Numbered from the stretch's first letter, positions 16,901 through 25,847 are shown. The stretch is DNA of 51,069 nt from Herbidospora galbida (GCF_005233835.1 NZ_SZQA01000045.1:1-51069); one strand, 5' to 3'. A program made the numbers and translations. Notes: generated by a model from the letters alone, not told the origin.

Positions 16901-18044
16901 GAGCCGCGTTCACGTCCGCGTGCGCCACGTGCCCGCACGTTCCACATCGGAACTCGGCTTGGGAGACACGGTTGTCCGCCGCGCAATGCCCACATCGGGC
17001 ACAGGTGCGGGAGGTGTTGGCGGGGTTCACCGCGATCAGCTCTCGACCGGCGCTTTCAGCCTTGTGCGACAGGATCGCCAGGAACACCCCCCAACCCGCG
17101 TCGAGAATGCTCCTGTTGAGCCCGGACTTCGCAGCCGCTCCATTGGGCGAGAATCCGCCCCGGCCGTCCGGCAGGGGGCGGGCCCGTCTGGTCATCTTCC
17201 CGACCTGAAGCGCCTCGTGCACGATGACGTCGTAGTCGCGGACCAGCCCGCACGCCGTCTTGTGTGCGCTGTCCAAGCGTTGGCGGCGGATCTTCCCATG
17301 TATGGCCGCGACCCGCGCCACTTCCTTGCGCCTGCGCTTCGATCCGCGCTTCTTGCGGGCCAGACTCCGTTGAGCGCCGACAAGGCGGCCTGCATCGGCG
17401 AGAAGGTGACGGGGATTCGCGATGTGCATCCCCTCGCTAGTGGTGACGAACCAGGCGACACCCATGTCGATGCCGGTCATCGCGTCCGTCCGGGGCAGCG
17501 GCCTGGCGGGAACGTCGTCGCACGAGAGCACGACGAACCAGCGGGAGCCCGCCCGCTTGACGCTGATCGTCTTCACGGTGCCGGACACCCGCCGGTGCTG
17601 ATGGACGCGGATGTGCCCGACGCCCTGGAATCGTACATAGGTGGCGGTCGGATGGTCGGGCTGCGAATTCCACCGGCAACCGTCACCGTCCTTGGGCCAC
17701 TCCACCGTGTTGAACCAGCCCCGTCCCTTGAAGCGCGGGAACCCGGGCGTGCGACCTGCGCGAATGCGGGTGAAGAACGCAGCGAACGCCCTGTCCAGCC
17801 GACGCAGCGTGGCTTGCTGCGAAGAGAACGACCAACGGGCCTGCCCGTCCGGGTCATCGGCTCGGATGCTCTTCAACTCCGCCGACTGATCGCCGTACCG
17901 GACGATCACTCCCGCCTTGCGGTAAGCGGTGCGCCGGTGCTCCAGGGCCCCGTTGTACAGCTCGCGGTGGTCATCGAGACAGGCGGCAAGTGCGATCTCC
18001 TGGTGTCGGGTGGGTCGCAGCCGGAACACGTAGGACCTGCGCAA
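16851..18044 (-). CDS. tnpB: TnpB-family RNA-guided nuclease (IS200/IS605 accessory protein)
   Basis: A 397-aa protein. The RuvC-like catalytic residues appear intact: D193 in GIDMGVAW, E277 in VIVHEALQ and D377 in HADVNAAQNIL. The zinc ribbon is C348-x2-C351 and C367-x2-C370. The N-terminal SYVFRLRPTRHQE and HRELYNGALEHRR are typical of actinobacterial TnpB. TnpB proteins cut DNA guided by RNA from the element's end, favouring its retention. The start is TTG. The gene runs against the polyamine operon and has no frameshift, so it may be active. Confidence 0.9.
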   Translation of the reverse strand: MRRSYVFRLRPTRHQEIALAACLDDHRELYNGALEHRRTAYRKAGVIVRYGDQSAELKSIRADDPDGQARWSFSSQQATLRRLDRAFAAFFTRIRAGRTPGFPRFKGRGWFNTVEWPKDGDGCRWNSQPDHPTATYVRFQGVGHIRVHQHRRVSGTVKTISVKRAGSRWFVVLSCDDVPARPLPRTDAMTGIDMGVAWFVTTSEGMHIANPRHLLADAGRLVGAQRSLARKKRGSKRRRKEVARVAAIHGKIRRQRLDSAHKTACGLVRDYDVIVHEALQVGKMTRRARPLPDGRGGFSPNGAAAKSGLNRSILDAGWGVFLAILSHKAESAGRELIAVNPANTSRTCARCGHCAADNRVSQAEFRCGTCGHVAHADVNAAQNILRAGLALRGAVAA

Positions 18045-18244
18045 CGGCCCCGCCTTCGGCGCTCGGACGAATTCGCACCTGACAAGTCACAGGATCATTG
18101 AACGCCGCCGCACATCATATGCGCCGAAGAATGGAGAATTTCGATGTGCAGATCGGGCAACCTTCTGCATTCCGTGGCCTTGACGGCCCTTACCTTCCCA
18201 ATTCCCCTCTCATGTAATAATGCCGGTCAAATCGGAGATTTCTG

Positions 18245-19642
18245 ATGGATCCCCGACGCGCGCTGGCCGATGCCGAGCGCAAGCCGTACTGGCTGCACGA
18301 AGACCCCCACGAGCCGGAGACGCTGCCGCGTCTGTTCGGCCACACCACCGCCGACCTGGCCATCGTCGGCGGCGGATTCTCCGGGCTGTGGACGGCCCTG
18401 CTGGCCAAGGAGCGCGACCCCCGGCGCGACGTCGTCCTGCTGGAGGGCCAGACGGTCGGCTGGGCGGCGACCGGCCGCAACGGCGGCTTCTGCCACGCGA
18501 GCCTGACCCACGGGCTGGGCAACGGGCTGGAGCGCTGGCCCTACGAGATCGCCGACCTGCACCGGATGGGCATCGAGAACTTCAACGAGATCGAAGAGAC
18601 GATCAAGCGCTACGGCATCGACTGCTCCTTCGAGCGGACCGGCGAGATGAACGTCGCCACCGAGCAGTGGCAGATCGACGAGATGCGCGAGATCCACACG
18701 ATCGGCCGCGAGCTCGGGATGGACATCCAGTACCTCGACCAGGACGAGGTGCGGGCCGAGGTCAACTCCCCGACCTACATCGCCGGCGTCTGGGAACGCG
18801 GCGAGTGCGCCATGATCGACCCCGCCCGGCTCGCCTGGGGCCTGCGCCAGGCGTGCCTGAAGCTCGGGGTCCGCATGTACGAGCACTCGCCGGTCCGCGA
18901 GATCTCCTCGCTCGGCCCGTCGCTGCAGCTCAAGTCGATGTACGGCACCGTCCGTGCCCGCCGGGTGGCCCTCGGCACCGGCGTGTTCTCGCCCCTGCTG
19001 CGGCGGCTCAAGTACTACGTCGTCCCCGTCTACGACTACGCCCTGATGACCGAGCCGCTCACCGAGGCGCAGCTCGACTCGATCGGCTGGCGCAACCGGC
19101 AGGGCATGGGCGACTCGGCCAACCAGTTCCACTACTACCGGCTGACCGACGACAACAGCATCCTGTGGGGCGGCTACGACGCCGTCTACTACAACGGCGG
19201 CCGGGTCCGCCCGACCTACGACCAGCGCGACACCACCTTCCACACGCTGGCCGAGCACTTCTACGAGACCTTCCCCCAGCTGGAGGACGTGCGGTTCTCC
19301 CACAAGTGGGGCGGCGTGATCGACACGTGCAGCCGCTTCTCGGCGTTCTTCGGCACCGGCTACGGCACCCGCCTCGCCTACGCGGTCGGCTACACCGGCC
19401 TCGGGGTGGCGGCCACCCGCTTCGGCGCCAACGTCATGCTCGACCTCCTCGACGGGCGGGACACCGAGCGGACGCGGCTCCACATGGTCCGCCAGAAGCC
19501 GGTGCCGTTCCCGCCCGAACCCGTCAGGTCGGGGGTGATCCAGCTGACCCGGTGGTCGCTGGCCCGCGCCGACGCGAACGGCGGGCGCCGCAACGCGTGG
19601 CTGCGCACTCTCGACCGGCTCGGGCTGGGATTCGACTCATGA
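18245..19642 (+). CDS. FAD-dependent amine oxidoreductase, PuuB-like
   Basis: A 465-aa DAO-family flavoprotein. The Rossmann motif is LAIVGGGFSGLWTALL at about residues 38-53, followed by VLLEGQTVGWAATGRNGG, where GAGATGRNGG-type segments are typical of DadA/PuuB enzymes. The N-terminal region PYWLHEDPHEPE recurs in gamma-glutamylputrescine oxidase-like proteins, which oxidise an amine to an aldehyde. The location after potADBC supports a polyamine role. GGAG at 18234-18237 is intact 7 nt upstream despite the IS-like element 140 bp away; an AT-rich AATAAT at 18216-18221 might give it its own promoter (weak). Confidence 0.8.
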   Translation: MDPRRALADAERKPYWLHEDPHEPETLPRLFGHTTADLAIVGGGFSGLWTALLAKERDPRRDVVLLEGQTVGWAATGRNGGFCHASLTHGLGNGLERWPYEIADLHRMGIENFNEIEETIKRYGIDCSFERTGEMNVATEQWQIDEMREIHTIGRELGMDIQYLDQDEVRAEVNSPTYIAGVWERGECAMIDPARLAWGLRQACLKLGVRMYEHSPVREISSLGPSLQLKSMYGTVRARRVALGTGVFSPLLRRLKYYVVPVYDYALMTEPLTEAQLDSIGWRNRQGMGDSANQFHYYRLTDDNSILWGGYDAVYYNGGRVRPTYDQRDTTFHTLAEHFYETFPQLEDVRFSHKWGGVIDTCSRFSAFFGTGYGTRLAYAVGYTGLGVAATRFGANVMLDLLDGRDTERTRLHMVRQKPVPFPPEPVRSGVIQLTRWSLARADANGGRRNAWLRTLDRLGLGFDS

Positions 19643-19666
19643 GATCTTTACGTCAACACTGAGGGA

Positions 19667-20563
19667 ATGAGAGTCGAGTTCACCGCAGGCACCCTCCGGC
19701 TCGCCGGCGAGCTGAGGGTGCCCACGGGCCCGGGTCCCCACCCGGCGCTCGTCTTCACCGGCCCCTTCACCGGGGTGAAAGAACAGGTCACCGGCCTGTA
19801 CGCCGCCCGCCTCACCGACCTCGGCTACGTCACGCTGGCCTTCGACCACCGCAACTGGGGTGAGTCCGACGGCCAGCCCCGGCGGCACGAAGACCCGCAG
19901 GGCAAGCTGGAGGACCTGCGCGCCGCCGTGAGCTACGTGCGGTCGCGTCCCGAGGTGCGATCGGACGCGATCGGCGCGGTCGGCATCTGCCTGGGCGGCG
20001 GCTACGCGCTGAAGTTCGCCGCCTTCGACCCCCGCGTCCGGGTGTTCGTCGGCATCGCGGGCGGCTACAACAGCCCCTACACGATGCGGACCGGCGACTG
20101 GTGGCCCGGCGCCCTGAAGTCGTTCACCGAGGCGTTGGAGCGGCAGGACCTCGGGGCCCGGCCCGAATACGTCCCGGCGGTCGGCGGCCCCGACGCCGCG
20201 ATGGCCGGCGACGAGCCGTTCCAGTACTACGGCACCGCCCGCGGCGAGACCCCCGGCTGGGTCAACGAGGTGACGAGGGCCTCGTTGCGCGAGCTGATCA
20301 CGATGGACAACATGATGGGCGCCGACTTCCTGTCGCCCAAACCGGGGCTACTGGTGCACGGCGTGGTCGACGCCTACTGTGCGCCCGAGGGCGCCCACGA
20401 GGTGCACGCCCGCCTGTCGGAACCGAGGAAGCTCGTCTGGCTCGACGCCAAACAGCACGTCGACCTCTACGACACCGAGCCCTACGTCACCCAGGCGGTC
20501 CAGGCCGTGGGCGAGTTCCTCAGCGTCCACCTGCCAGCCACCGCACGGGGTTCACACGGGTGA
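19667..20563 (+). CDS. Alpha/beta hydrolase, dienelactone hydrolase-like
   Basis: A 298-aa alpha/beta hydrolase. The nucleophile elbow is VGICLGGGYA, with Cys as the likely nucleophile as in dienelactone hydrolases; the acid is probably the Asp in GVVDAYCAP and the base the His in KQHVDLYD. The LAFDHRNWGESDG strand-loop is typical of the fold. The substrate is unknown. GAGGG directly abuts the ATG with 1-nt spacing, so the start is uncertain, though no better in-frame codon follows soon. It lies 24 bp after the oxidoreductase and may be cotranscribed. Its 3' end overlaps the converging gene by 44 bp. Confidence 0.8.
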   Translation: MRVEFTAGTLRLAGELRVPTGPGPHPALVFTGPFTGVKEQVTGLYAARLTDLGYVTLAFDHRNWGESDGQPRRHEDPQGKLEDLRAAVSYVRSRPEVRSDAIGAVGICLGGGYALKFAAFDPRVRVFVGIAGGYNSPYTMRTGDWWPGALKSFTEALERQDLGARPEYVPAVGGPDAAMAGDEPFQYYGTARGETPGWVNEVTRASLRELITMDNMMGADFLSPKPGLLVHGVVDAYCAPEGAHEVHARLSEPRKLVWLDAKQHVDLYDTEPYVTQAVQAVGEFLSVHLPATARGSHG

Positions 20564-21356
20564 CCAGGTCGGGCACGCCCTCGACGTCGAACAGCTTCGC
20601 GTAGCCCTCGCCGCCGTAGGGGCACAGTTCGTCGCGCCGGGAGACCCCCGAGGTGAACAGCACCCGCTCGCCGTGCCCGGCGTCGAGCAGCGTGAACACG
20701 TCGTCGGGGCAGGTGACGGTGACGTAGGCGCCGGTCTCGCAGATCTTGCGCTGGGCCAGCGGGTCGGCGGTCCTGACGTTGACCCGCTGCGGCGGCACCC
20801 GGTGGTGCAGCAGCGTCTCCAGCAGCGCCAGGCCCGACGCCGCGATGGGCAGGTCGGTCCGCAGCGACGCGCGGGCGGCGGCCACCGTCGCCCGCTCCTC
20901 GGCAGGGGTGGGCGTCTCGTCGTGGGCCGAGGCGACGATGACGCCGGGCCGCGCGGAGGTCCCGTCGAGCCCGACGCCGATCTCCCGCAGCAGGTCGCCG
21001 GTGAGGTCGTCGACCCCGGCGGGCTTGATCAGCTCTCCGGCGAACGGCTCGGGCCCGAAGCCGGTGGCGGCGACGATCCCGACCCGGGAGCCCGCCGCCA
21101 TGCGGGTGAGGGCGGTCGTGTCGCGTCCCATGCCGAGACCGGTGTGGTCGACGATCAGGGACAGGCCGAACTCCCGGTTGAGGCGGGTCAGCTCGGCGGT
21201 GACGTGGCCCTCTTCGTCCAGCCACCGCTCGGGATCGGACTCGACCCCGACACCCCATCGGGTGTCGGCCCGCAGAGTCTCCCAGGGGAGCACCGGGCCT
21301 TCGACGGAACTGACCGGGACGGTCCCGGCGACGGTCTGGATACGAGCCTCGAACAT
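20520..21356 (-). CDS. Phosphotriesterase-fold protein with degenerate metal site
   Basis: A 278-aa protein resembling the phosphotriesterase (amidohydrolase) family in order: IQTVAG near the start, LIVDHTGLGMGRD, VGIVAATGFGPEP, and a C-terminal YGGEGYAKLF ending in RVNPVRWLAG. Family members bind two metals through an N-terminal HxH, a carbamylated Lys, two His and an Asp. Here the PHEHL region reads PWETL (residues 24-28), the Lys strand reads PGVIVASA, and the S-x-D region reads FTSGVSRR. It is probably a catalytically dead or repurposed barrel. The start is well separated from neighbours; the 3' end overlaps the hydrolase gene. Confidence 0.7.
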   Translation of the reverse strand: MFEARIQTVAGTVPVSSVEGPVLPWETLRADTRWGVGVESDPERWLDEEGHVTAELTRLNREFGLSLIVDHTGLGMGRDTTALTRMAAGSRVGIVAATGFGPEPFAGELIKPAGVDDLTGDLLREIGVGLDGTSARPGVIVASAHDETPTPAEERATVAAARASLRTDLPIAASGLALLETLLHHRVPPQRVNVRTADPLAQRKICETGAYVTVTCPDDVFTLLDAGHGERVLFTSGVSRRDELCPYGGEGYAKLFDVEGVPDLVTRVNPVRWLAGGR

Positions 21357-21408
21357 GACCGGACATTAGCCGATTTTGAGGCGTGATCAGGCCATTCTTG
21401 GGATTCCT

Positions 21409-22071
21409 TTACCCCGGAGTGTTAGCGTTTGTCGGCTCTGGGGAGGCGCAGGCCAGCTTGGCCGGGTCCTTGACGACGGTGATCTCGTCGAGGATCCGCC
21501 CCTGCGCCGGGATCGCCGGCGGCCGGCTCCCGTCGGGTACCCAGTAGACCTGGATGTCGTACTCGCGGTCGGCGTCGCGCGGGTCGTCGATCCCGACGCG
21601 GACCGGCACGTGCCAGCCGCCGTCGTCGTCGGTGGTCATCTCGTGGACGACGACCCCGCCCACGACCAGCCACAGTTTCCCGGCGCCGGGCGGGATGGCG
21701 GTGCCGGTGACGGTCGTGCAGGTCGGGCTGAACCCGCCGTCGACGGGCCGGGTGATGTGCACCATCCCGTAGTTGACCGCGAGCGGCGCCCGGGTCACGG
21801 CGGCGATCGGGGGAGCGAACCAGGTCTGCCGTACGAGGGAGATGACGAGCCCGGCGGTCATCAGCGCGAATCCCGCGATGGCGAAGGGCATGAGCCGCGG
21901 AGTGCCGCGAAGGCTGATGACCAAAAGGGTCAAAGCGACGAATCCGGCGAATAGGCTGGCCGGTCCGAGATATTTTCCGGATAAGTCCGGATCTGCGTAC
22001 GCCCAGGTCGCGGCCACCGCGATCCCGCAGGCAGCGGCCGTGATCCGGCCGGCATTCGACGCGCTTCCCAT
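21409..22071 (-). CDS. Membrane protein with C-terminal soluble domain, function unknown
   Basis: The 220-aa product has three hydrophobic segments within the first about 85 residues (around IAVAATWAYA, LFAGFVALTLLVISL and FALMTAGLVISL), then an exported or cytoplasmic domain of about 130 residues with CTTVTGTAI, GKLWLVVGGVVV and YDIQVYWVPDG strands. I recognise no family; the tail looks Ig-like or beta-rich. No Shine-Dalgarno precedes the ATG, but GATACT ends 7 nt upstream, consistent with leaderless transcription. The frame is open far upstream, but that is shadow of other genes. Confidence 0.6.
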   Translation of the reverse strand: MGSASNAGRITAAACGIAVAATWAYADPDLSGKYLGPASLFAGFVALTLLVISLRGTPRLMPFAIAGFALMTAGLVISLVRQTWFAPPIAAVTRAPLAVNYGMVHITRPVDGGFSPTCTTVTGTAIPPGAGKLWLVVGGVVVHEMTTDDDGGWHVPVRVGIDDPRDADREYDIQVYWVPDGSRPPAIPAQGRILDEITVVKDPAKLACASPEPTNANTPG

Positions 22072-22160
22072 GGACGGGAGTATCCATCGCCGTCGTGTCG
22101 AATTTGGGAATTCGGTTGATTTCGATCGCGTAATGCCGGAGTTGATGGTTTTTGTGGCGG

Positions 22161-22200
22161 AAATAAATTCACCGCCCCTTCGGTGGCGAAGAGGCGGTGA
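22161..22200 (-). terminator. Rho-independent terminator
   Basis: On the minus strand a 14-bp stem with one wobble (arms within 22169-22200, loop CCAC) is followed by ATTTATTT. It lies 5 bp after the stop of the DUF998 gene, ending that operon. Confidence 0.8.
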
Positions 22201-22205
22201 GAGGG

Positions 22206-22841
22206 TCAGCCGTTCAGCGCGTGCTCCGGCCGCGTCGCCGGGGCGGCCGCCCGCTGCCCGGCCTTGCCCAGGTTCGCCAGGGCGATCACGAGCAGGATCT
22301 CCAGGACGACCACGATCCGCTCCAGCAGGCCGAAGTAGGCCTCCCCACCGACCAGCGCCGAGACCGGCGACGTCGGGTGGCTCAGCAGGTAGGCGACCAG
22401 GAACACCCCGCTCAGCCGGGCCAGCAGGCCGACGGCACCGAGCGGCCCCCGCCGCGTCAGGATCCAGCCGGCCACCGGCAGCGAGGTGAAGACCACCGCC
22501 GTCGACCAGCGGTGGATCTCGCCGCCCAGGGTGGTCACGTCGGCCGACAGGTCGGTCGGGAAGATGGTGGCCAGGACCAGCCCGGCCGCCGCCACGATCA
22601 GCAGCACCCGGGTCGCCGCCGTGCGCGACGGGTTCGGCTCGGTCAGGCTCCAGGCGGTGGCCACGCAGCCGGCCGCCAGGGCCATCATGCCGAGGGCGAA
22701 GACGGTCTCGGTCGTGGTGTCGGTGACGGCGTAGTCGCTCAGCAGGCCGGTCATCGGGTTGATCAGGTCGGCGAAGAAGAGGTGCAGGCCCAGCATCAGG
22801 AGCAGGGCCGTCGCCGGGCCCGCCGTGGCCATCAGGATCAT
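22206..22841 (-). CDS. DUF998 family membrane protein
   Basis: A 211-aa protein with about six transmembrane helices. The pattern fits DUF998: an N-terminal helix and loop ending NPMTGLLSDYAV, an IFPTDL turn after helix 3, and the GEIHRWSTAVVF helix with its conserved His. The function of the family is unknown. It follows the glycosyltransferase gene by 12 bp and ends at a strong terminator, so it is the last gene of the 24907-to-22206 operon. Confidence 0.8.
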   Translation of the reverse strand: MILMATAGPATALLLMLGLHLFFADLINPMTGLLSDYAVTDTTTETVFALGMMALAAGCVATAWSLTEPNPSRTAATRVLLIVAAAGLVLATIFPTDLSADVTTLGGEIHRWSTAVVFTSLPVAGWILTRRGPLGAVGLLARLSGVFLVAYLLSHPTSPVSALVGGEAYFGLLERIVVVLEILLVIALANLGKAGQRAAAPATRPEHALNG

Positions 22842-22853
22842 TGGTCCCCCGGT

Positions 22854-24077
22854 TCAGTGGACAGCGGATATGGGTGCGCGGTGCACGAGTTCCCCGTAGA
22901 TCGACTCGAAACGGGCCAGCGACTGCTCGTGCGTGTGGGTCGCGGCCAGGGTGAGGCTCGCCTTCGACATCGCGGCGCGTTCCTCGGGCCGGGTGAGGAT
23001 GGTCTTGAGGTGCCGGGCCAGCTCCGAGACGTCCCCGGGCGTGTAGAGGTGGCCGTTGCCCTCGACCAGGTGCGGCAGCGCCATCGCGTTGGCCGCGACG
23101 ACCGGCAGGCCGCTCGCCATCGCCTCCAGGGTGGCGATGCTCTGCAGTTCGGCCGTGCCGGGCATGCAGAACACGTCGGCGACGGCGTACGCCTGGGGCA
23201 GGTCGGCGTCCTCGACGAAGCCGAGGAACCTCACGTGGTCGCCGGCGCCGACCCGGTGGGCCAGCTTCTCCAGCGCCTCGCGGCGATTGCCCTGGCCGAC
23301 GAAGACGGCCTGGCAGTCGAGGTCGTTGAGCAGCTTCGGCAGCGCCAGCACGATCTCTTCGAGGTGCTTCTCCTCGTCGAGGCGGCCGACGAACAGGATC
23401 GTCGGACGCTCCGGCACGCCGAACCGGCGGCGGGCCCAGGCCTGCGGCTGCGGGCGGAACCGCGACAGGTCGATGCCGCACGACACCGGCTCGACCTTCT
23501 TGCGCAGGCCCTTGGCCGACAGCAGGTCGGCGGCCAGCGGGGTCGGGGTGGTGACGTGGTCGGCCCGCTCGAAGATCCGGTTCAGGTCCTTCCAGGCCAG
23601 CTCGCCGACCCGGCGGCGCAGCCGGGTGGGGACCCCGGTGAACTGGAAGAGGTTGTCCGGCATGAAGTGGTTGGTGGCCACCACGGGCAGCCCGGCCCGC
23701 TGAGCGGCGGCCACAGCCGACCGGCCGACCACGAAGTGGCCCTGGGTGTGCACGACGTCGGGCGCGATCCGCCGCACCAGCCGGTCCATCGTGCGGCCGA
23801 GCCCGGCCGGGACGGTGAACCGCATCGTCGGGTGGACCAGCAGGCGGGCCGACCGGAGCCGGTGCACCAGCACGCCCTCGATCACGTCGGTGACCGGGGG
23901 GCCGTCGTCGGAGCTGCACACGACGTGGACCTCCGTGCCCCGGGCCGCCAGGCCCGAGGCCAGGCGGTGGGAGAAGTAGGCGGCGCCGTTGACGTCCGGC
24001 GGGTAGGTGTCGGTCGCGATCAGCACCCGGCGGGGGCGCGAGTGCGCGACGGACGCCTCGGCGAGGGTGAGGCTCAT
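22854..24077 (-). CDS. GT4-family glycosyltransferase
   Basis: A 407-aa GT-B glycosyltransferase. The N-terminal domain has RVLIATDTYPPDVNGAA and VHTQGHFVVGRSA; the C-terminal nucleotide-sugar domain has ILFVGRLDEEKHLEE, HVRFLGFVEDADLP and the EX7E-like region ELQSIATLEAMASGLPVV. The style matches actinobacterial mannosyl- or hexosyl-transferases acting on lipids. A GTG at 24092 overlaps the stop of the upstream DMT gene, but ATG 24077 has GGAG at the right spacing and is preferred. It is in one operon with the DMT transporter and the DUF998 protein. Confidence 0.85.
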   Translation of the reverse strand: MSLTLAEASVAHSRPRRVLIATDTYPPDVNGAAYFSHRLASGLAARGTEVHVVCSSDDGPPVTDVIEGVLVHRLRSARLLVHPTMRFTVPAGLGRTMDRLVRRIAPDVVHTQGHFVVGRSAVAAAQRAGLPVVATNHFMPDNLFQFTGVPTRLRRRVGELAWKDLNRIFERADHVTTPTPLAADLLSAKGLRKKVEPVSCGIDLSRFRPQPQAWARRRFGVPERPTILFVGRLDEEKHLEEIVLALPKLLNDLDCQAVFVGQGNRREALEKLAHRVGAGDHVRFLGFVEDADLPQAYAVADVFCMPGTAELQSIATLEAMASGLPVVAANAMALPHLVEGNGHLYTPGDVSELARHLKTILTRPEERAAMSKASLTLAATHTHEQSLARFESIYGELVHRAPISAVH

Positions 24078-24088
24078 GGGGGCTCCGT

Positions 24089-24907
24089 TCACCTTTTCGA
24101 CAGGGGAGTGGTTCTGGCGAGCGCGACCGTTCCGGCCGCCGCGAGGGCCGCGGCCGCCGTTGCGGCCAGCCCGTTGGCGGGCAGGGGTTCACCGAGCAGG
24201 AGCGCGCCGAAGGAGACCGCGGTCACCGGGTCGGCGACCTGCAACGCCGCGAAGGCCACTCCGAAGTGCCCGATCGCGTACGCCTTCTGGAGCAGCATCA
24301 GCGCCCCGACCAGGGGGATCGGGAGGGCCAGGAGGAACCACAGCTGGCCGGGCCAGCCGTCGGCGATGACCCGCATCAGGGTGGACGCGGCGCCGTACAT
24401 GATCCCGGCGGAGACGGCCAGCAGGGCGGTGCGCCCCGGCGGGCCGATGCGGGTGGCGGCGGCCAGGCAGACGAGGGCGGCGGCGCCCGCCAGACCCAGC
24501 ATCAGGGTGACCTCGGCGCCGGTCATGCTCGGCGGCCGGCTCGGCACCGGAACCATCAGGACCAGCGCGATCAGGCCGATCGCGACCATCGCTCCGGCCG
24601 CCAGCTCGCTCCTGGACGTCCTGCGTCCGTGCAGGGCGGCGGCGATGGGGAGCGCGAACAGCAGACTGGCCACACCCATGGGCTGCACGATCGTCAGCGG
24701 ACCGATGCTCAGCGCGTAGACGTGCAGGAGTCCGCCCGCGGCGATCACCGCGCCGCCGAGCAGCCAGCGCGGCCGGCGCAGCAGCACCCGCAGGCGGGGC
24801 TCGTTGCCGGTGGCCGCGACGTGCTGCTGGAGGGCGGCGCCGAGGGCGAAGAAGAGCGAACCGACTAGGGCTACGGCCGCCGACGGCGCTGCCGCGAGCA
24901 TGGTCAT
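24089..24907 (-). CDS. DMT (EamA-like) membrane transporter
   Basis: A 272-aa protein with about nine to ten hydrophobic helices in two halves, of the drug/metabolite transporter superfamily. The start FFALGAALQQHVAATG recalls the NIPA-like and related DMT branch. The second half contains LQVADPVTAVSFGALLLGEP, the usual end-of-repeat motif. ATG 24907 follows a GGAGAGGAG ribosome site at 8 nt. The substrate is unknown. First gene of a three-gene operon with the GT4 and DUF998 genes. Confidence 0.8.
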   Translation of the reverse strand: MTMLAAAPSAAVALVGSLFFALGAALQQHVAATGNEPRLRVLLRRPRWLLGGAVIAAGGLLHVYALSIGPLTIVQPMGVASLLFALPIAAALHGRRTSRSELAAGAMVAIGLIALVLMVPVPSRPPSMTGAEVTLMLGLAGAAALVCLAAATRIGPPGRTALLAVSAGIMYGAASTLMRVIADGWPGQLWFLLALPIPLVGALMLLQKAYAIGHFGVAFAALQVADPVTAVSFGALLLGEPLPANGLAATAAAALAAAGTVALARTTPLSKR

Positions 24908-25115
24908 GGTGCGGACTCCTCTCCCCTGGATGAAGCCATGGCACGGTGGCCGGAACGCCGCGATATGGCGTCCGGTTCGGGAACTCGTGGGAGATTTCCG
25001 CTGTCGTGCCTGACTGCTAACCGCAGCCTGGTTCAAACGGGTGGGAGATCCATCCGGGATCGCCCCTGAGATGCCGACCGGTCATCCCTGGGGCGACCCC
25101 GGGCGAATGCCGCGA

Positions 25116-25847
25116 TCAGCTCATGGTCTTGCCGCCGTTGACGGCGATCCGCTGCCCGGTGACGAACCGGGAGGCGTCGGAGGCGAAGAAGGCCACCGTG
25201 TCGGCCACGTCGGCGGGCGTGCCCATGTGGGGGAGCGCCAGGCTGTTCCGGTACGACTCGTAGTTCTCGGCCGCGACGGAGGCGTGGCGCTCGACCGGGA
25301 TCCAGCCGGGCTCGACGGTGTTGACCGTGATCCCGTGAGGGCCGAGGGCGCGGGCCCACGACCTGGTCAGGCCGTGCATGGCCATCTTGGCGGCGACGTA
25401 CTGGCTGAACTCGGGGTTGCCCAGGTCGGCGACCTCGCTGCCGATGTTGACGATCCGGCCGGTCCCGGCGGCCTTCATGGCGGGCAGCACCGCCTGGAGG
25501 ATCAGCAGCGGCGCCTTGACGAAGAACTTGAGCTGGTCGAGGTGGTCGTCCCAGGTCAGGTCCTCGACGGGGATCTCCGGCTGCGGGCCGGTGGCGTTGT
25601 TGACCACGACCGCGAACGGCCCGGCGGCGGCCAGCGCCTCGGCCACCTGCTCCTCCGAGGTGACGTCGAAGCGGGAGATCTCGATCGAGTGGCCCCGGGC
25701 GCGGACGCGGTCGGCGACCGCGGTGGCCCCGGCCGTGTCGTGGGCGTAGTTCAGCACGACGTGCCACCCGTCGGCGGCGAGCCGTTCGGCGATGACGGCG
25801 CCCAGCCCGCGGCTGGCACCGGTGACGAGAGCGGTTCCGAGAGACAA
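25116..25847 (-). CDS. Short-chain dehydrogenase/reductase (SDR)
   Basis: A 243-aa classical SDR. It has the cofactor motif TALVTGASRGLG at the N-terminus, the NNATG structural motif, the catalytic Ser in NIGSEVADL, and YVAAK with the active Tyr and Lys, followed by VNTVEPGWIPVERH. The C-terminus RFVTGQRIAVNGGKTMS is typical of FabG-like reductases. The start is TTG 25847, preceded by an AAAGGAAAG ribosome site that overlaps the MFS stop region; the two genes are therefore coupled (11-bp gap). Substrate unknown. Confidence 0.88.
   Translation of the reverse strand: MSLGTALVTGASRGLGAVIAERLAADGWHVVLNYAHDTAGATAVADRVRARGHSIEISRFDVTSEEQVAEALAAAGPFAVVVNNATGPQPEIPVEDLTWDDHLDQLKFFVKAPLLILQAVLPAMKAAGTGRIVNIGSEVADLGNPEFSQYVAAKMAMHGLTRSWARALGPHGITVNTVEPGWIPVERHASVAAENYESYRNSLALPHMGTPADVADTVAFFASDASRFVTGQRIAVNGGKTMS

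Larger units (their letters stand above)
16680..18102 (-). mobile_element. TnpB-only IS200/IS605-like element (ends approximate)
   Basis: One intact tnpB and no Y1-type tnpA are present, as in IS1341-type elements that must be moved in trans. Hairpins that could be the subterminal TnpA recognition structures flank the gene: CCGGCATG/CATGCCGG at 16693-16717 on the tnpB 3' side and CCTG-TGAC/GTCA-CAGG at 18076-18091 on the 5' side. The true ends cannot be fixed without a reference; these limits are estimates 10-15 nt outside the hairpins. The element separates potC from the PuuB-like gene. Confidence 0.5.

Noticed and set aside
16746-18102. TTGAA at 16746-16750 and 18098-18102 as element boundaries.
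   Set aside because: A 5-bp match is expected by chance, and the 16746 copy would leave the stable hairpin at 16693-16717 outside the element; kept only as an alternative.
22072-24192. Upstream extension of the 21409-22071 frame to give a 927-codon protein.
   Set aside because: The extension crosses the DUF998 and GT4 genes in another frame, and the real protein starts at the ATG 22071.
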